Made by a program: the position numbers and the translations under genes
Part shown: positions 1-9,852 of the stretch, piece by piece
Layout: every line of letters starts with the position of its first letter
How positions within the stretch are numbered: position 1 is the first letter of the stretch
From: Lachnospiraceae bacterium
GTDB taxonomy: Bacteria; Bacillota; Clostridia; Lachnospirales; Lachnospiraceae
Reading direction: 5' to 3'
NCBI GenBank assembly: GCA_014804695.1
Contig: JAAUZJ010000014.1
Location: 62,001 to 126,000 of the forward strand
DNA: 64,000 nucleotides
Notes under the pieces: model-generated
Databases searched by the model: none
What the model saw: the letters and a program-made list of their open reading frames with translations, nothing else
What the model was told of the DNA's origin: nothing

Positions 1-925
1 GCGGAACCGCTGCAATTAATAACGCCATTATACCAGATAAAATACGTAAAGTTGTATTAAACATGCTGCTATAATATACCGTTACATCCTCATCTTTAGA
101 ATTTATGGAAGCATTCTCCTGCCAGGCCATTGTAAAAGCACTGTTCATAAGCGTAAGAAGTGACGGAATTTTATTTGCCACACCATATACAGCAGTTGCA
201 TTGATCCCAATAAATTGTAACAAAATAAGTCTATCAGAGAAATTGAGAAACCATGAAGATAATTGGTTAGGAACCATAGGCCAGGAATAAGCGATTAATT
301 CTCTCAGTACATTTACTGAAAATAAGCTTAAACGGAACCTAGATATAATATGAGCTCTTACCAATATAATACTTAATGACAAAATAGTAGACACAGTTAT
401 TGCGATCAAGGCTCCTTCAAGACCATTATTCATAAAAAATACAAAAAAGACAACTAAAATCATATTTGCAATCGGCTGTACAGCAGAGGCCAATGAATAA
501 AGCATCGGCCGCCCCAATCCTCTTACAATTCGTATATTAGCAGCAAACAGAATATCTGCAAAAAAATAAATACAAGTAAGAATTCTGACAGTATTGGGCA
601 GCTTATATAAAATAAAATATAATATTATTAAAGCTGCTATTGAAGTGCCAGTCACAAAAGCTATAACATTTGTTATAATACTATCTCTTTTTTCAAAATC
701 CTCTTTGCAATCAACTAAAAAACGAAATGCGGCAGACTGAAGCTGTAAGGTCGCAATCGGCAGAAATAAAGATGACAATGTACTGATCACATCGTAAGTA
801 CCGTATTCTGCCTGTGTAAGCTTAGCTGTAATAATTGGAAGGGTAATCAACCATGATACTTTAGGCAAAATCGTACCAATAGATATAATAGCTGTATTTT
901 TTGCAAGTGATGTTTCCCTACTCAT
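1..925 (-). CDS. Wzx-like polysaccharide flippase (MOP/MATE superfamily), 3' end outside window
   Basis: Only the first 308 residues are present; the frame is open to the window edge. The ATG at 925 follows AAAGAGGCAAA, a good ribosome site, and lies 35 nt after the stop of the asparagine-synthetase-like gene. The translation begins MSRETSLAKNTAIISIGTI and continues with alternating hydrophobic segments, the usual look of oligosaccharide flippases that move undecaprenyl-linked repeat units across the membrane. The last visible residues are still a membrane segment (SGIMALLIAAVP). It is one of two flippase-like genes here, the other at 20616-22148. The class is clear from the N-terminus; the substrate cannot be told. 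Confidence 0.8.
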   Translation of the reverse strand, partial: MSRETSLAKNTAIISIGTILPKVSWLITLPIITAKLTQAEYGTYDVISTLSSLFLPIATLQLQSAAFRFLVDCKEDFEKRDSIITNVIAFVTGTSIAALIILYFILYKLPNTVRILTCIYFFADILFAANIRIVRGLGRPMLYSLASAVQPIANMILVVFFVFFMNNGLEGALIAITVSTILSLSIILVRAHIISRFRLSLFSVNVLRELIAYSWPMVPNQLSSWFLNFSDRLILLQFIGINATAVYGVANKIPSLLTLMNSAFTMAWQENASINSKDEDVTVYYSSMFNTTLRILSGIMALLIAAVP

Positions 926-960
926 TTTGCCTCTTTTCCGAATGTCTTTCAATTTCCTAT

Positions 961-2505
961 CTAATCCTGGTTTATGATTTCTTCAATCTTATGCAATCCA
1001 TTCTCTGTAGTCATTGCATGCACGTTAAATCCAACACCGCACCTTCTTATCCAATTTATATATTCAACCAGAGTTATATGATCATAAAAAGCCATAGGAT
1101 CATGCTTATACATTTTAAAAAGGCAATATGCTCTGGCAGGAAATGGGAACATTCTTAACAGGTTTCTTTTTATATTTGCCGCTTTTTCACTACCGCCTAA
1201 TAATTTGAAATAGTCTATTTGAATACCTACAACCGGATCAATTATCTTTTCCATATACTTATATTGCAGATATCGCTCTTTTAACATATGTGCCGGAACC
1301 TCTCTTACAAATTCACATACTCTGTAATCCCAAAATGGAAGTTCCCATCCTCCATAGCCAAGAAACTCATACTTACGTACCTCATTAGCAATGAATTTTG
1401 GCTGCCTGTTGATCCATTCAAAATACTGTATTTCTTGTATGGCACGTTTCTCATTCATTTCCTGCGGCAAACTATCAGCCCATCTATTTACTATAGAGTC
1501 ACACAATATTGGGTATCGGCGCAAGCGATAATGTTTCATCTTAATTTGTTTAACAAACTCATTTCTGCTTATTACTTGTGCATCCTTCCAATCGGGAATA
1601 TGACTTCCAAATGAAACATCCAGCGTATGCCCCGGCACAACAATGCAGTCATTCGGTATCTTATCTTTCAGTTTCATCATTGCAGGAAAGCTTCTGACAC
1701 TTCCTATACCTGAACCATTGCAAGAATAAGATAAATAATCGCCGTATACTTCCGAAGTATATAGATTTTCCCACATATCTTTGTTATATTCAATAAAATG
1801 CCACGGAAATCCTAATGCATTTGCTACTTTTTTTGAAACAACTGCATCGTTATTTCCACGTCTTCCATAGGAAAAACAGATAACCTTTTCATAATTTAAA
1901 CGCTTGAACATTGCTGCAACAATCCTTGAATCACAGCCACCACTAAGTGGAATCAGCGCAGTTCTGCCATCAAGTCTTGCAATAAGGTCTTTGAAAACCT
2001 CTGTCAAACAATCATCAAATTTATTGATCAGCTCCGACTCTGATAGCTTCTCCATTTTCCCTTCATATATCATTTCCCAGTAAAAGTGCCTATTGATGGT
2101 TCCATCTGATTTGGATATTCTGACAATTTCCCCTGGTAAAACAGAATATACGCTCTGAAATAATGTTTCGTTACCTGTCACATATGAAGTATATAAAAAC
2201 TCTGTCCTGGCTGTCTCGCTAAACGTTGCATGACAGTATTTTGCCACTGTCACTCCATTATTACCTATTACAATCTCATCCTTATATACACAGTAAAACA
2301 AAGGAATGCTCCTAATAAAATCGCATATCAGGATTATACTGGAATTGTCTTCTCTTACGATTGCAAAGCTCCCTGCCATTTTTCTTAAGGATGCATCTAT
2401 ATCTTGATGTAAAAAATCCACTTTGCTGCAATCAGCAGAGCCATACCATACAAAATCTCCAATCTCCTGTACCTTTGCAATATCAATCAAATTCTTTAAC
2501 TGCAT
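961..2505 (-). CDS. Asparagine-synthetase-like protein without the N-terminal glutaminase cysteine
   Basis: 514 residues from the ATG at 2505, chosen because GGTGA lies 8 nt upstream and the start sits 8 nt after the preceding stop. A longer frame starts at 2589 but would overlap the previous gene by 76 nt and has no ribosome site. The ATP-pyrophosphatase motif SGGCDS is at about residues 188-193, as in the synthetase domain of AsnB. The protein does not begin Met-Cys, so it should not release ammonia from glutamine. Such Cys-less homologues form amide or ester bonds in some glycan and peptide pathways (family knowledge). It probably modifies the glycan with its neighbours, an Fe-S protein and a pyruvyl transferase; the substrate is unknown. 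Confidence 0.75.
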   Translation of the reverse strand: MQLKNLIDIAKVQEIGDFVWYGSADCSKVDFLHQDIDASLRKMAGSFAIVREDNSSIILICDFIRSIPLFYCVYKDEIVIGNNGVTVAKYCHATFSETARTEFLYTSYVTGNETLFQSVYSVLPGEIVRISKSDGTINRHFYWEMIYEGKMEKLSESELINKFDDCLTEVFKDLIARLDGRTALIPLSGGCDSRIVAAMFKRLNYEKVICFSYGRRGNNDAVVSKKVANALGFPWHFIEYNKDMWENLYTSEVYGDYLSYSCNGSGIGSVRSFPAMMKLKDKIPNDCIVVPGHTLDVSFGSHIPDWKDAQVISRNEFVKQIKMKHYRLRRYPILCDSIVNRWADSLPQEMNEKRAIQEIQYFEWINRQPKFIANEVRKYEFLGYGGWELPFWDYRVCEFVREVPAHMLKERYLQYKYMEKIIDPVVGIQIDYFKLLGGSEKAANIKRNLLRMFPFPARAYCLFKMYKHDPMAFYDHITLVEYINWIRRCGVGFNVHAMTTENGLHKIEEIINQD

Positions 2506-2513
2506 TTTGATAA

Positions 2514-3797
2514 TCACCGTTTCTTTCTTTTCCGAATATCTTTCATCTTGAATTTCAATGGCAGTAAAATGCTCTTGGGAATAAAGCATAGTTTCATAAA
2601 CTGACGTTTTCTAGGATATTGTTTTCCCAAACTGATTTTAAACAGCTTAAAATTATACACGATTTGAGCCTTAAGGGTAACAGTTGAATCAGATATTAAA
2701 TCTCCCATTATATTTATTGTCCACCCTTTTATCTGCTTCTCTTTTATCTTTTCAAAAAGATAATTCCAATAGCGTTTCTTTAACTTCTGACTTTTGGCAA
2801 GACTTGTTACATCGCAATCATAATATTCAAAACACGAAGCATATTTATTCCAATATTTCTCTCCAATATTTGTTCTTACTATAATACTGCTGCTTCCTAA
2901 TGCATCACTATGTTGTCCGGTATAATTATCTCCAACAGAAATATCTGAAAATATATTCAATTTATCCAAGCAATACAAGCATAATTCCGGTTGAAAATAA
3001 TCCTTTATCTTCATCTGTTCCGTCCTGGGTAAATCAATATTATCTTTCAAAACATTTTTAATACGCAAGCCACCGGGCCAGCCATTGCCAGCTTCCTTCG
3101 ACCTGAAATGCAATTCATCCATTTTTTTCCCTTTTAATGATGGATGATGTTCAAAATATCTCACAGCATTTAATGTCATTGTCTTATCACAAAATAAACC
3201 GATTATAAAATAATTCTCCCTATTCAATTGATAGGTTTCTATTATATTCATAATTCCATGTACAAAACATCCCGTACCAATCAGAATAACTTTTTCATTT
3301 CTGTGAGATATTATATATGAAGCTGCCTCTTCCTGGGAAACCGGCAGGTAACGCGACTTTTGTGTATTGTTTAAATCATCCCCTTTAACATACCTTTTAG
3401 TACATAGTTTATCATTATACCGATATGTTCCAATCAGAAAAGCGGAAGTATAATCTTCATTTTCCAAAAGTTGATATATCAACTCTGTAGCAATACCACC
3501 ACTGGTTGAATTTTTTCTTCTATCATAATTCCTTGTCCATGCAGTATAAATTTTTTTATAATTACCAAACAAAAAAGAACAGTTCTCATTTTCTGACAAG
3601 AATTTAGTATAATCAAAACCTTTACCTGGACATATTTTAAAACATTTTCCACACTGGATACATTCCGCTTTATTAATAAACGGCATAAACAAACCGTATC
3701 TGTTGTTTAAATTTATACAATTCTTAGGACATACCGCCTTACACAAGCCACATGAAATGCACAGGTTATTTTTTGTTGTAAAATCAACCGTATTCAT
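2514..3797 (-). CDS. Coenzyme F420 hydrogenase/dehydrogenase beta-subunit-like Fe-S protein
   Basis: 427 residues. The N-terminus carries two 4Fe-4S motifs, C13-x2-C16-x2-C19-x3-C23 and C46-x2-C49-x2-C52-x3-C56, followed by a FrhB/FdhB-type domain (for example GTGCFVHGI and SVGDNYTG). Members found in glycan clusters often sit next to polysaccharide pyruvyl transferases, and this one starts 1 nt after such a gene. An electron-transfer or reductive role on the glycan or its precursor is an inference. The organism need not make F420, since many members of this family act without it. The start ATG is preceded by AAGGAA. Confidence 0.8.
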   Translation of the reverse strand: MNTVDFTTKNNLCISCGLCKAVCPKNCINLNNRYGLFMPFINKAECIQCGKCFKICPGKGFDYTKFLSENENCSFLFGNYKKIYTAWTRNYDRRKNSTSGGIATELIYQLLENEDYTSAFLIGTYRYNDKLCTKRYVKGDDLNNTQKSRYLPVSQEEAASYIISHRNEKVILIGTGCFVHGIMNIIETYQLNRENYFIIGLFCDKTMTLNAVRYFEHHPSLKGKKMDELHFRSKEAGNGWPGGLRIKNVLKDNIDLPRTEQMKIKDYFQPELCLYCLDKLNIFSDISVGDNYTGQHSDALGSSSIIVRTNIGEKYWNKYASCFEYYDCDVTSLAKSQKLKKRYWNYLFEKIKEKQIKGWTINIMGDLISDSTVTLKAQIVYNFKLFKISLGKQYPRKRQFMKLCFIPKSILLPLKFKMKDIRKRKKR

Positions 3798-3798
3798 A

Positions 3799-5064
3799 TT
3801 AAATTATTTCCTTTTCCTGAATTATTTTATCAATTCGTTTGGAAATCAGACATATATTCATTTTAGAGCTTTTCACTACTTCTTCATGATGTTTGTTTAA
3901 TAATTCTATAATGTTTCCATTATCCGCCTTCATCTTTTCAAAACCTTCTATTAATTCGTCAACAGTCAGTTCGGAATAATCAGCGGCATACTGTCCAAGC
4001 TCAAACATATCAAGAACCTCCTGATATTTATGACTCCAGCCAATAAGAAAAACAGGCACTTTTCGTTCAAGGGCCCCAATCATTGCATGGAACCTGGAGG
4101 CAACAAGATATTCACATTTACCAATATATTCCCGTATCTCTTCTGCAGCCATTTCTTTGTGATACCATCTTACAGCGTTCTTATTCTTCACAAGAGAAAA
4201 AATCCTGTCACCTGTCCATAAATCATTATTACTGGTCTTGGAACTATTAATTCTTGCTGCATTGGCAATCAATAATACTGAATATCCGGATTTATTTAAG
4301 TAAGTAATAAACTCATTAATAACAGCACAATAATCAATGCCTATACTTTCACATTTTTTCTCTACCACAGAACTTATAGAAATACCTACGATTGTTGAGT
4401 CAAAAAACTTGTCTTCACTGCATTTTTTCTCTACGTATTGTTTCCAATATACGCTGTCTCCCATAGAAAAAGCTCCGTCAGCGCATATTTTAACATTTTT
4501 TGTCACTCCAATGGAAGACATATGGCGATAGGTAATCTGACCCCTGGCACAAATCAAGTCAAGTTTGGGCAAAATTATCTTAGCCAGCAACCGATTATAA
4601 AAATTATTAAAACTTCCAAGCGCCTGCGAATATTTAATAACAGGTTTCCCTATAAGAATAGGTATTGCCATTCGGATGAAAGCGTACGTGTTCATCATAG
4701 CGCCTTGTTCATCCGCAAAAGAAATGCCCGACTCATCAATAACCATATCACAATTATGATATGAATTAACAACTTGGTTCCTCAACAAAATTTTTCTTAA
4801 ATATTTATTTTTTTTAAAAATATGAAATAAAATAGCCGCTGGAAAATCAACGAGCGCTAAATGCTTAGGTTTAGCCGGAATAAGTTTCATAAACGACCAG
4901 GGAATCTGATTTTTATCCTCATCTGGATATGAACTAATCAAATTGACTTGAAGCTGTTTACCATATATATCGTACAGCTGTTGTATAGAGCTTTGTAACA
5001 TGGCAGCTGCGCCCTTATTGCCACTATAACTGGCGGATGTAATTACAATTTTAACAGATTTCAT
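3799..5064 (-). CDS. Polysaccharide pyruvyl transferase family protein
   Basis: 421 residues. The N-terminus ITSASYSGNKGAAAML and the C-terminal SRFHAMIGALERKVPVFLIGWSHKY block match the WcaK/CsaB-type pyruvyl transferase fold, whose members transfer pyruvate from phosphoenolpyruvate to a sugar as a ketal. The ATG has GAGGA 7 nt upstream and a near-consensus promoter 35-60 nt upstream, so it may start its own transcript that runs on through the Fe-S gene. It is one of two family members here (the other is 23235-24428). The acceptor sugar is unknown. Confidence 0.82.
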   Translation of the reverse strand: MKSVKIVITSASYSGNKGAAAMLQSSIQQLYDIYGKQLQVNLISSYPDEDKNQIPWSFMKLIPAKPKHLALVDFPAAILFHIFKKNKYLRKILLRNQVVNSYHNCDMVIDESGISFADEQGAMMNTYAFIRMAIPILIGKPVIKYSQALGSFNNFYNRLLAKIILPKLDLICARGQITYRHMSSIGVTKNVKICADGAFSMGDSVYWKQYVEKKCSEDKFFDSTIVGISISSVVEKKCESIGIDYCAVINEFITYLNKSGYSVLLIANAARINSSKTSNNDLWTGDRIFSLVKNKNAVRWYHKEMAAEEIREYIGKCEYLVASRFHAMIGALERKVPVFLIGWSHKYQEVLDMFELGQYAADYSELTVDELIEGFEKMKADNGNIIELLNKHHEEVVKSSKMNICLISKRIDKIIQEKEII

Positions 5065-5098
5065 TTGTGCGTCCTCATATCATCTAATTGGCCTATCC

Positions 5099-5127
5099 AT
5101 TATATTATAATTTGTAAAGAATTACAA
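5099..5127 (-). promoter_or_regulatory. Sigma-A-type promoter upstream of the pyruvyl transferase gene
   Basis: Read on the minus strand, a -35 TTGTAA (5127-5122) is separated by 17 nt from a perfect -10 TATAAT (5104-5099). The predicted start near 5092 leaves a leader of about 28 nt before the ATG at 5064, enough for its GAGGA site. It lies in the 132 nt gap after the large membrane-protein gene. Confidence 0.6.
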
Positions 5128-5196
5128 ACAATATGCATACTCAGAATCTCAGTATAAATTTGAAATAAAAAAGTTTTATTATTATTCACCATTCTA

Positions 5197-7764
5197 TTAA
5201 CTATTTAAAAGAAAAACAACATAATTATCCGTCTCCAACAATTTCTGCATCCGATTTACATAATAACTAAGCACATCTTCATCGTTTTTTTCAACAATAT
5301 AATATGCATTGTCCAAGCCTGTCCTAAATCCAAGCATCTTCCCTGACAAATATTTTAATCTACCATAACTCCAATATGGAAAACCTGTCAATCCACTGTT
5401 ATTACTATCCACATAATATATTTCTTTTTCATCCTGACTAATCAGAAATTGTCGTATTTCTTCGGTTTCATCTGAATCCAGGCAAATGCAGCCATCCACC
5501 TTTTGGTATGAAATACCGTATATCCTTATAGATGCGTCTCCATAAGTATAAACTCCTATAAATGGTTCTGCATAATCCTTTACTTCTAACTCTACCTTAA
5601 CCTGCTGTCTTGCTTTTTTAATAAAATCATTTGCATTTAATTCCTGAGTATACTTAACCTCACCATTTGCATAGCCTACTGTGATATAACCAATGTCCGT
5701 ATCTGCTATGCAGTCTCTTGCACGTATGTCTATGGTAAACTCATATATACCGTCTTCCAATTTGACACCCATTTCTTTTGTCATATATCCGCCATTTGTT
5801 CCCTGGTAATTATAGTACAAACTACCATTAAACTTAGTAAAACTAAGTTCTGTTGCCACAGCAGACAATGAAATTTTATTAATTGAAGGCTCTGTCTCAT
5901 GAGCCATCTCCCCCGCTTTAGCATATAAAGCATCATAGTATACGTTCTCCGTATCAGCAAATACACTTATATAGCCTGAATCATATAAAAAGTCGAACTT
6001 CTCACTAAGTTTACTCATAGTTTCCGTACTAGAAGAATTTCCCAATATAACTGCATTAGAGGTATCAATATTATCAATGTCCTCAAAACTACAAAGACGA
6101 ATACTACGCTCTGCAAGCAGCCACTGAAGAATTTTTACTTCAGTATTAGCACCACCTATCATATAAATAGGGATATCCGGTTCAGTTGCCGTTACTATTT
6201 CGGCAACCGTATCAACGCTCTTTTCTTTACTCTGCTTCGATATTGTATATTCTATGCCGCCCTTTACTCCCAATATGCTCCATACTGCAGTCAACACTAT
6301 CAGCATAGCTCCAAAAACATGCCATTTATATCCAACAATCAATTTTATAAGGCATAACACAATAAGAATTCCTATACTCAACATCATAATATTATAGGCA
6401 TAATCTTTACCATGACCATTCATAAACATATAAAGCCACGGCGCTGCACCAAATCTAAAACCAACTGTAGTAGTTCCCTTTCTGGATGAGAGTACATTCT
6501 GCAGAAACTGAACAATTGCCGTACTCACAATCGATACTAAAACAGCCAGAATTATATCATAATAATGTGTTTTTATATTATACACAGCCCATACTCCAAA
6601 GATAATCATCGGACCTACAACAAAATCAGAATATCGTGAAAATACAATCGTTTCATTTCCTGCACTACTCTCAATCGTCCTAAAAAACGGAATTATCTTA
6701 AATATTGCGTTTACTCCAAGTTCCGCAAGAAAAGACAATAACATAAAACAAGTAATCCATTCCTTAACCTGCCAGCGTTTCCTCACACCATTTTTATCTT
6801 TTATTATATATCCGAAAAGCAGGCTGGCGATAGTTGTTAATAATCCAATCGTAGCTAATAAAAAAGTCGCAGTTGAAACATAGAACAGCTTTCCGATAAA
6901 GCTGACTGCCAAATCCATAATTCCTCTTATATTAAGCAAACTGCTAAAGCGGTTCACGTTGCTTTTGACATTATTTACTGATTCACTGGCATTGCCTAAA
7001 TACATATTATCACTTACATAGTTCTTGAAAAATATTACAAGGCATAGAAAAGCAACGGAAAGAACTACGGTATACAAAATATACTTTTTATCAATCTCTT
7101 TTCTGTGGCTTATGAAAAAACCAAATAAAATAATACATACTGCAATTACCACACCGATTGATCTCATATGAATTGCAAATAACCATGCAGTAGAAGCCGC
7201 CAATCCCAAAATATTCACGTATGAAGGCTTTCTAATGACTCTGTACAGACATGTCAAAGTACACCAGAACATAAAGAGCAAAAAACTCTCAGTCCATGCA
7301 ATGCCCATTTGCGCTGTATTTCCTATATATAACGTAACAAAAAGTGCGATAATCTGTTTCAATACATCCGGAATATCTTTAAACAACTCTTTTATCATAT
7401 ATAATGCCATCAGATAACAACAGCTTAAAAGAACTGCATTTAACACAATTGCAAGCCTATATATGAAAGTCATAGAAAGTCCTAATCTATGCAGCCAGAA
7501 GAAAGGAATCAATATAATACTATACCCATAGGAATAGTATGCAGACGCAGATAAGAGGTCTGTCCAATCATAACCTGCAAAATTGGCTGCAATCCCCCAG
7601 TAACAAAATCCATCATCAACTACCCTTATTCTCTTTAGATAGCCTACACCCCACAAACATACCGTAAAAATAATCACTATACACAAAAGATTTATTAAAT
7701 GGGAATAATTCAATTTATTATTAGACTTATTGTTAAGCCTTCTATCATATTTCACCTTAACCAT
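5197..7764 (-). CDS. Large GT-C-like membrane protein with extracytoplasmic C-terminal domain
   Basis: 855 residues. A basic N-terminus is followed by about a dozen hydrophobic segments between residues 20 and 530, then about 320 mostly soluble residues. The acidic pair in the first outside loop (VVDDGFCYW) is typical of GT-C glycosyltransferases that use polyprenyl-phosphate sugars. No specific family is recognised. The soluble tail has a beta-rich stretch (ELSFTKFNGSLYYNYQG onward) that could be carbohydrate-binding. The ATG at 7764 follows TAGGAG. A role in decorating a lipid-linked or secreted glycan is an inference. Confidence 0.6.
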   Translation of the reverse strand: MVKVKYDRRLNNKSNNKLNYSHLINLLCIVIIFTVCLWGVGYLKRIRVVDDGFCYWGIAANFAGYDWTDLLSASAYYSYGYSIILIPFFWLHRLGLSMTFIYRLAIVLNAVLLSCCYLMALYMIKELFKDIPDVLKQIIALFVTLYIGNTAQMGIAWTESFLLFMFWCTLTCLYRVIRKPSYVNILGLAASTAWLFAIHMRSIGVVIAVCIILFGFFISHRKEIDKKYILYTVVLSVAFLCLVIFFKNYVSDNMYLGNASESVNNVKSNVNRFSSLLNIRGIMDLAVSFIGKLFYVSTATFLLATIGLLTTIASLLFGYIIKDKNGVRKRWQVKEWITCFMLLSFLAELGVNAIFKIIPFFRTIESSAGNETIVFSRYSDFVVGPMIIFGVWAVYNIKTHYYDIILAVLVSIVSTAIVQFLQNVLSSRKGTTTVGFRFGAAPWLYMFMNGHGKDYAYNIMMLSIGILIVLCLIKLIVGYKWHVFGAMLIVLTAVWSILGVKGGIEYTISKQSKEKSVDTVAEIVTATEPDIPIYMIGGANTEVKILQWLLAERSIRLCSFEDIDNIDTSNAVILGNSSSTETMSKLSEKFDFLYDSGYISVFADTENVYYDALYAKAGEMAHETEPSINKISLSAVATELSFTKFNGSLYYNYQGTNGGYMTKEMGVKLEDGIYEFTIDIRARDCIADTDIGYITVGYANGEVKYTQELNANDFIKKARQQVKVELEVKDYAEPFIGVYTYGDASIRIYGISYQKVDGCICLDSDETEEIRQFLISQDEKEIYYVDSNNSGLTGFPYWSYGRLKYLSGKMLGFRTGLDNAYYIVEKNDEDVLSYYVNRMQKLLETDNYVVFLLNS

Positions 7765-7777
7765 ATTAATCCGTCTC

Positions 7778-8917
7778 CTACTTTAACTTCTTCAAGATCG
7801 CCTCTATCTTCCCATAATAATTCCCAAACTGAAAATCATCCTCCACATGCTTATACGCCGCCGCGCCCATCTTAATAAGATTTTCCCTGTCACATATTAT
7901 CTTCTCAAGCTTATCTTTTAAGTCTTCCTTATTTTTATCTTTAAAAACATATCCCGTTTTTCCGTTATCAATATAGCTTGCAGTTCCGTTATCACTACCA
8001 CTGATAGCAGGAACGGAAAAAGCCATTGCTTCTAAATGGGAATACGCTGCCGGTTCTCCTGTGCTTGGAAGGACGTACACATCGGCCTTTTTATACTCCT
8101 TTGCTACTTCATTTCTATCCAGATTCATTAAAAAAGTGACCTTATCTTCCAGATTATGCGCCTTTACATATGTCGCTACTTTCTGATAATACTCCTCATG
8201 AAAGTGATTAGACATTTCGCCCGCAATGGTCAGGTGAAGGTCATACTTTGGCAGCAGTTCCTCTACCGCCTCTATCATCATCTGATGATTCTTACGCTCC
8301 TGATATTTACCTATACAGAAAATATTGATTCTGTCATTTTCAAAATAAGTTTTTTCTTCCGGCGATACTTGTGGCTCCATTAAAAACGGCGCCAGGTACG
8401 CATACTTATCCTTTACAAGACCTTTTCGATCAATTCCTATCAATTCAGTAGGTGTTATTCTATACATGGGTGTAAGTTTCCATACAAGCTTATGTGCCAG
8501 GTTCATTTCCTTAGGCTTATCCCATATAGGAGACTGGCTATAAAGAATCGTTGGAATTCTGTAATGTTTACAAATAGCGTTCATGCAGATCGTATACATA
8601 GAACGTTCTCTTAAAATCGCCAGATCAGGTTCAAATTCCCTAATGTATTTAGCCAGCTTAAAAAGCGGCGGAACTCCCAATTTCAGCTTCATATCAATTG
8701 CTGCCGGGTCTTTTCTTTTAAGAAAATTTACATAAATATAATCAAATGCTCTAAAGAGTGCTGAATATCCCACTATAATTGGTTTAATATATGAATAATC
8801 CTCAATTTGCCCTGCATATTGGCTTAAAAATCTGACCTTGTGGCCGTTTTCTATCCAGCCTTTCATGATAGCGGTCTGGTTTGTATGATATCTGTGGGAC
8901 ATGTAAATTACTTTCAT
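7778..8917 (-). CDS. GT4 family glycosyltransferase
   Basis: 379 residues. The N-terminal acceptor domain starts MKVIYMSHRYH. The C-terminal donor-binding domain has IFCIGKYQERKNHQ and the E-x7-E motif GEPAAYSHLEAM, both standard for retaining GT-B enzymes of family GT4. The stop lies 13 nt before the large membrane-protein gene and the start 20 nt after the GT-D-like gene, consistent with one transcript. GGAGG lies about 13 nt before the ATG, slightly far. The transferred sugar cannot be predicted. Confidence 0.85.
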   Translation of the reverse strand: MKVIYMSHRYHTNQTAIMKGWIENGHKVRFLSQYAGQIEDYSYIKPIIVGYSALFRAFDYIYVNFLKRKDPAAIDMKLKLGVPPLFKLAKYIREFEPDLAILRERSMYTICMNAICKHYRIPTILYSQSPIWDKPKEMNLAHKLVWKLTPMYRITPTELIGIDRKGLVKDKYAYLAPFLMEPQVSPEEKTYFENDRINIFCIGKYQERKNHQMMIEAVEELLPKYDLHLTIAGEMSNHFHEEYYQKVATYVKAHNLEDKVTFLMNLDRNEVAKEYKKADVYVLPSTGEPAAYSHLEAMAFSVPAISGSDNGTASYIDNGKTGYVFKDKNKEDLKDKLEKIICDRENLIKMGAAAYKHVEDDFQFGNYYGKIEAILKKLK

Positions 8918-8937
8918 ACCAAAAACAGTACCTCCAA

Positions 8938-9852
8938 CTATTTCACGCGTTTCTTTATTTGTGACAAATATCTATCGTATCCGGCCTCTAAATTGGCCTT
9001 TTCACCTATTATATCATGCTTAGGTACTTTTTCCTTTTTATCGGCATGATGCAGATACCACTCATATTCCATATCCAGATGTCCGATATCCAACGAGCGG
9101 AAGCCTTCAAGAAACAATCTTTCGGTAAGAAATTTAGCGGCAACACCAAGCGATACCAAAAATAAGCGGTCTTTTGGGTACTCTCTGCAGCATTCCATGA
9201 TTTCATCCAGCTTGGCATAGGCATCACTGCTTGGACCAATAATTCTTTCTACCGTTCTGGCGCCGTCTAATAAATCGTTTCCGACTCCGTTGTGTGTTCT
9301 CTCACCTTCAACAACTACTACGTCCTTATCTTTCCAAATGAGTTTTATATTTTCAATTAAGCCTGCACACTGGCTTTTATCGCTCATATAATAATAGAAT
9401 CTGGAAACCGATGTATTATAATATTCCTTGTCAGGCGCACAGTATTTCTCATATACCTTGCGGCTAAAAAGCAGGTGGTCTTTCCAAAACTGCCGGCTTT
9501 CTTTACGATAAATAGATAAATCATCAAAAATTTCCGGTATAGTGACTATCATCCCATCATGCTCATATGCAAGCATCCGTTTCAAACCCTCTATAATCTC
9601 CGGTTCTACCTTCTGCAGTACCAGACTCCTTCCACGGATCATGGTAATTTCTCCGTCTCCATACCTTATCATGCTCTTGTTGGTATGAATAAGATCATCT
9701 ATTGTTTCCTCAACTGTATGCACTTTAATTGGGCATTTCTTTATCCCGATCCGATATAACGAATAATCGATCTGGGCAAGTATATCCTTAATCAACCTTT
9801 TAATATTCAAACTAAACAACCGTACCTTTCTATCAATTCTCCGCACCGGCAC
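8938..9852 (-). CDS. GT-D fold glycosyltransferase (DUF1792/SP_1767-like)
   Basis: 304 residues. RYGDGEITMI around residues 63-72 carries the D-x-E motif of the GT-D fold described for streptococcal GalT1/SP_1767-type enzymes, and the later LDIGHLDMEYEWYLH block also fits. Those enzymes add hexoses to glycoprotein glycans; here a step in repeat-unit assembly is more likely from context. The GTG start at 9852 overlaps the end of the ABC gene by 20 nt and follows AGGAAG by 6 nt. A TTG at 9819, preceded by AAAGG, is an alternative start. Confidence 0.78.
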   Translation of the reverse strand: MPVRRIDRKVRLFSLNIKRLIKDILAQIDYSLYRIGIKKCPIKVHTVEETIDDLIHTNKSMIRYGDGEITMIRGRSLVLQKVEPEIIEGLKRMLAYEHDGMIVTIPEIFDDLSIYRKESRQFWKDHLLFSRKVYEKYCAPDKEYYNTSVSRFYYYMSDKSQCAGLIENIKLIWKDKDVVVVEGERTHNGVGNDLLDGARTVERIIGPSSDAYAKLDEIMECCREYPKDRLFLVSLGVAAKFLTERLFLEGFRSLDIGHLDMEYEWYLHHADKKEKVPKHDIIGEKANLEAGYDRYLSQIKKRVK

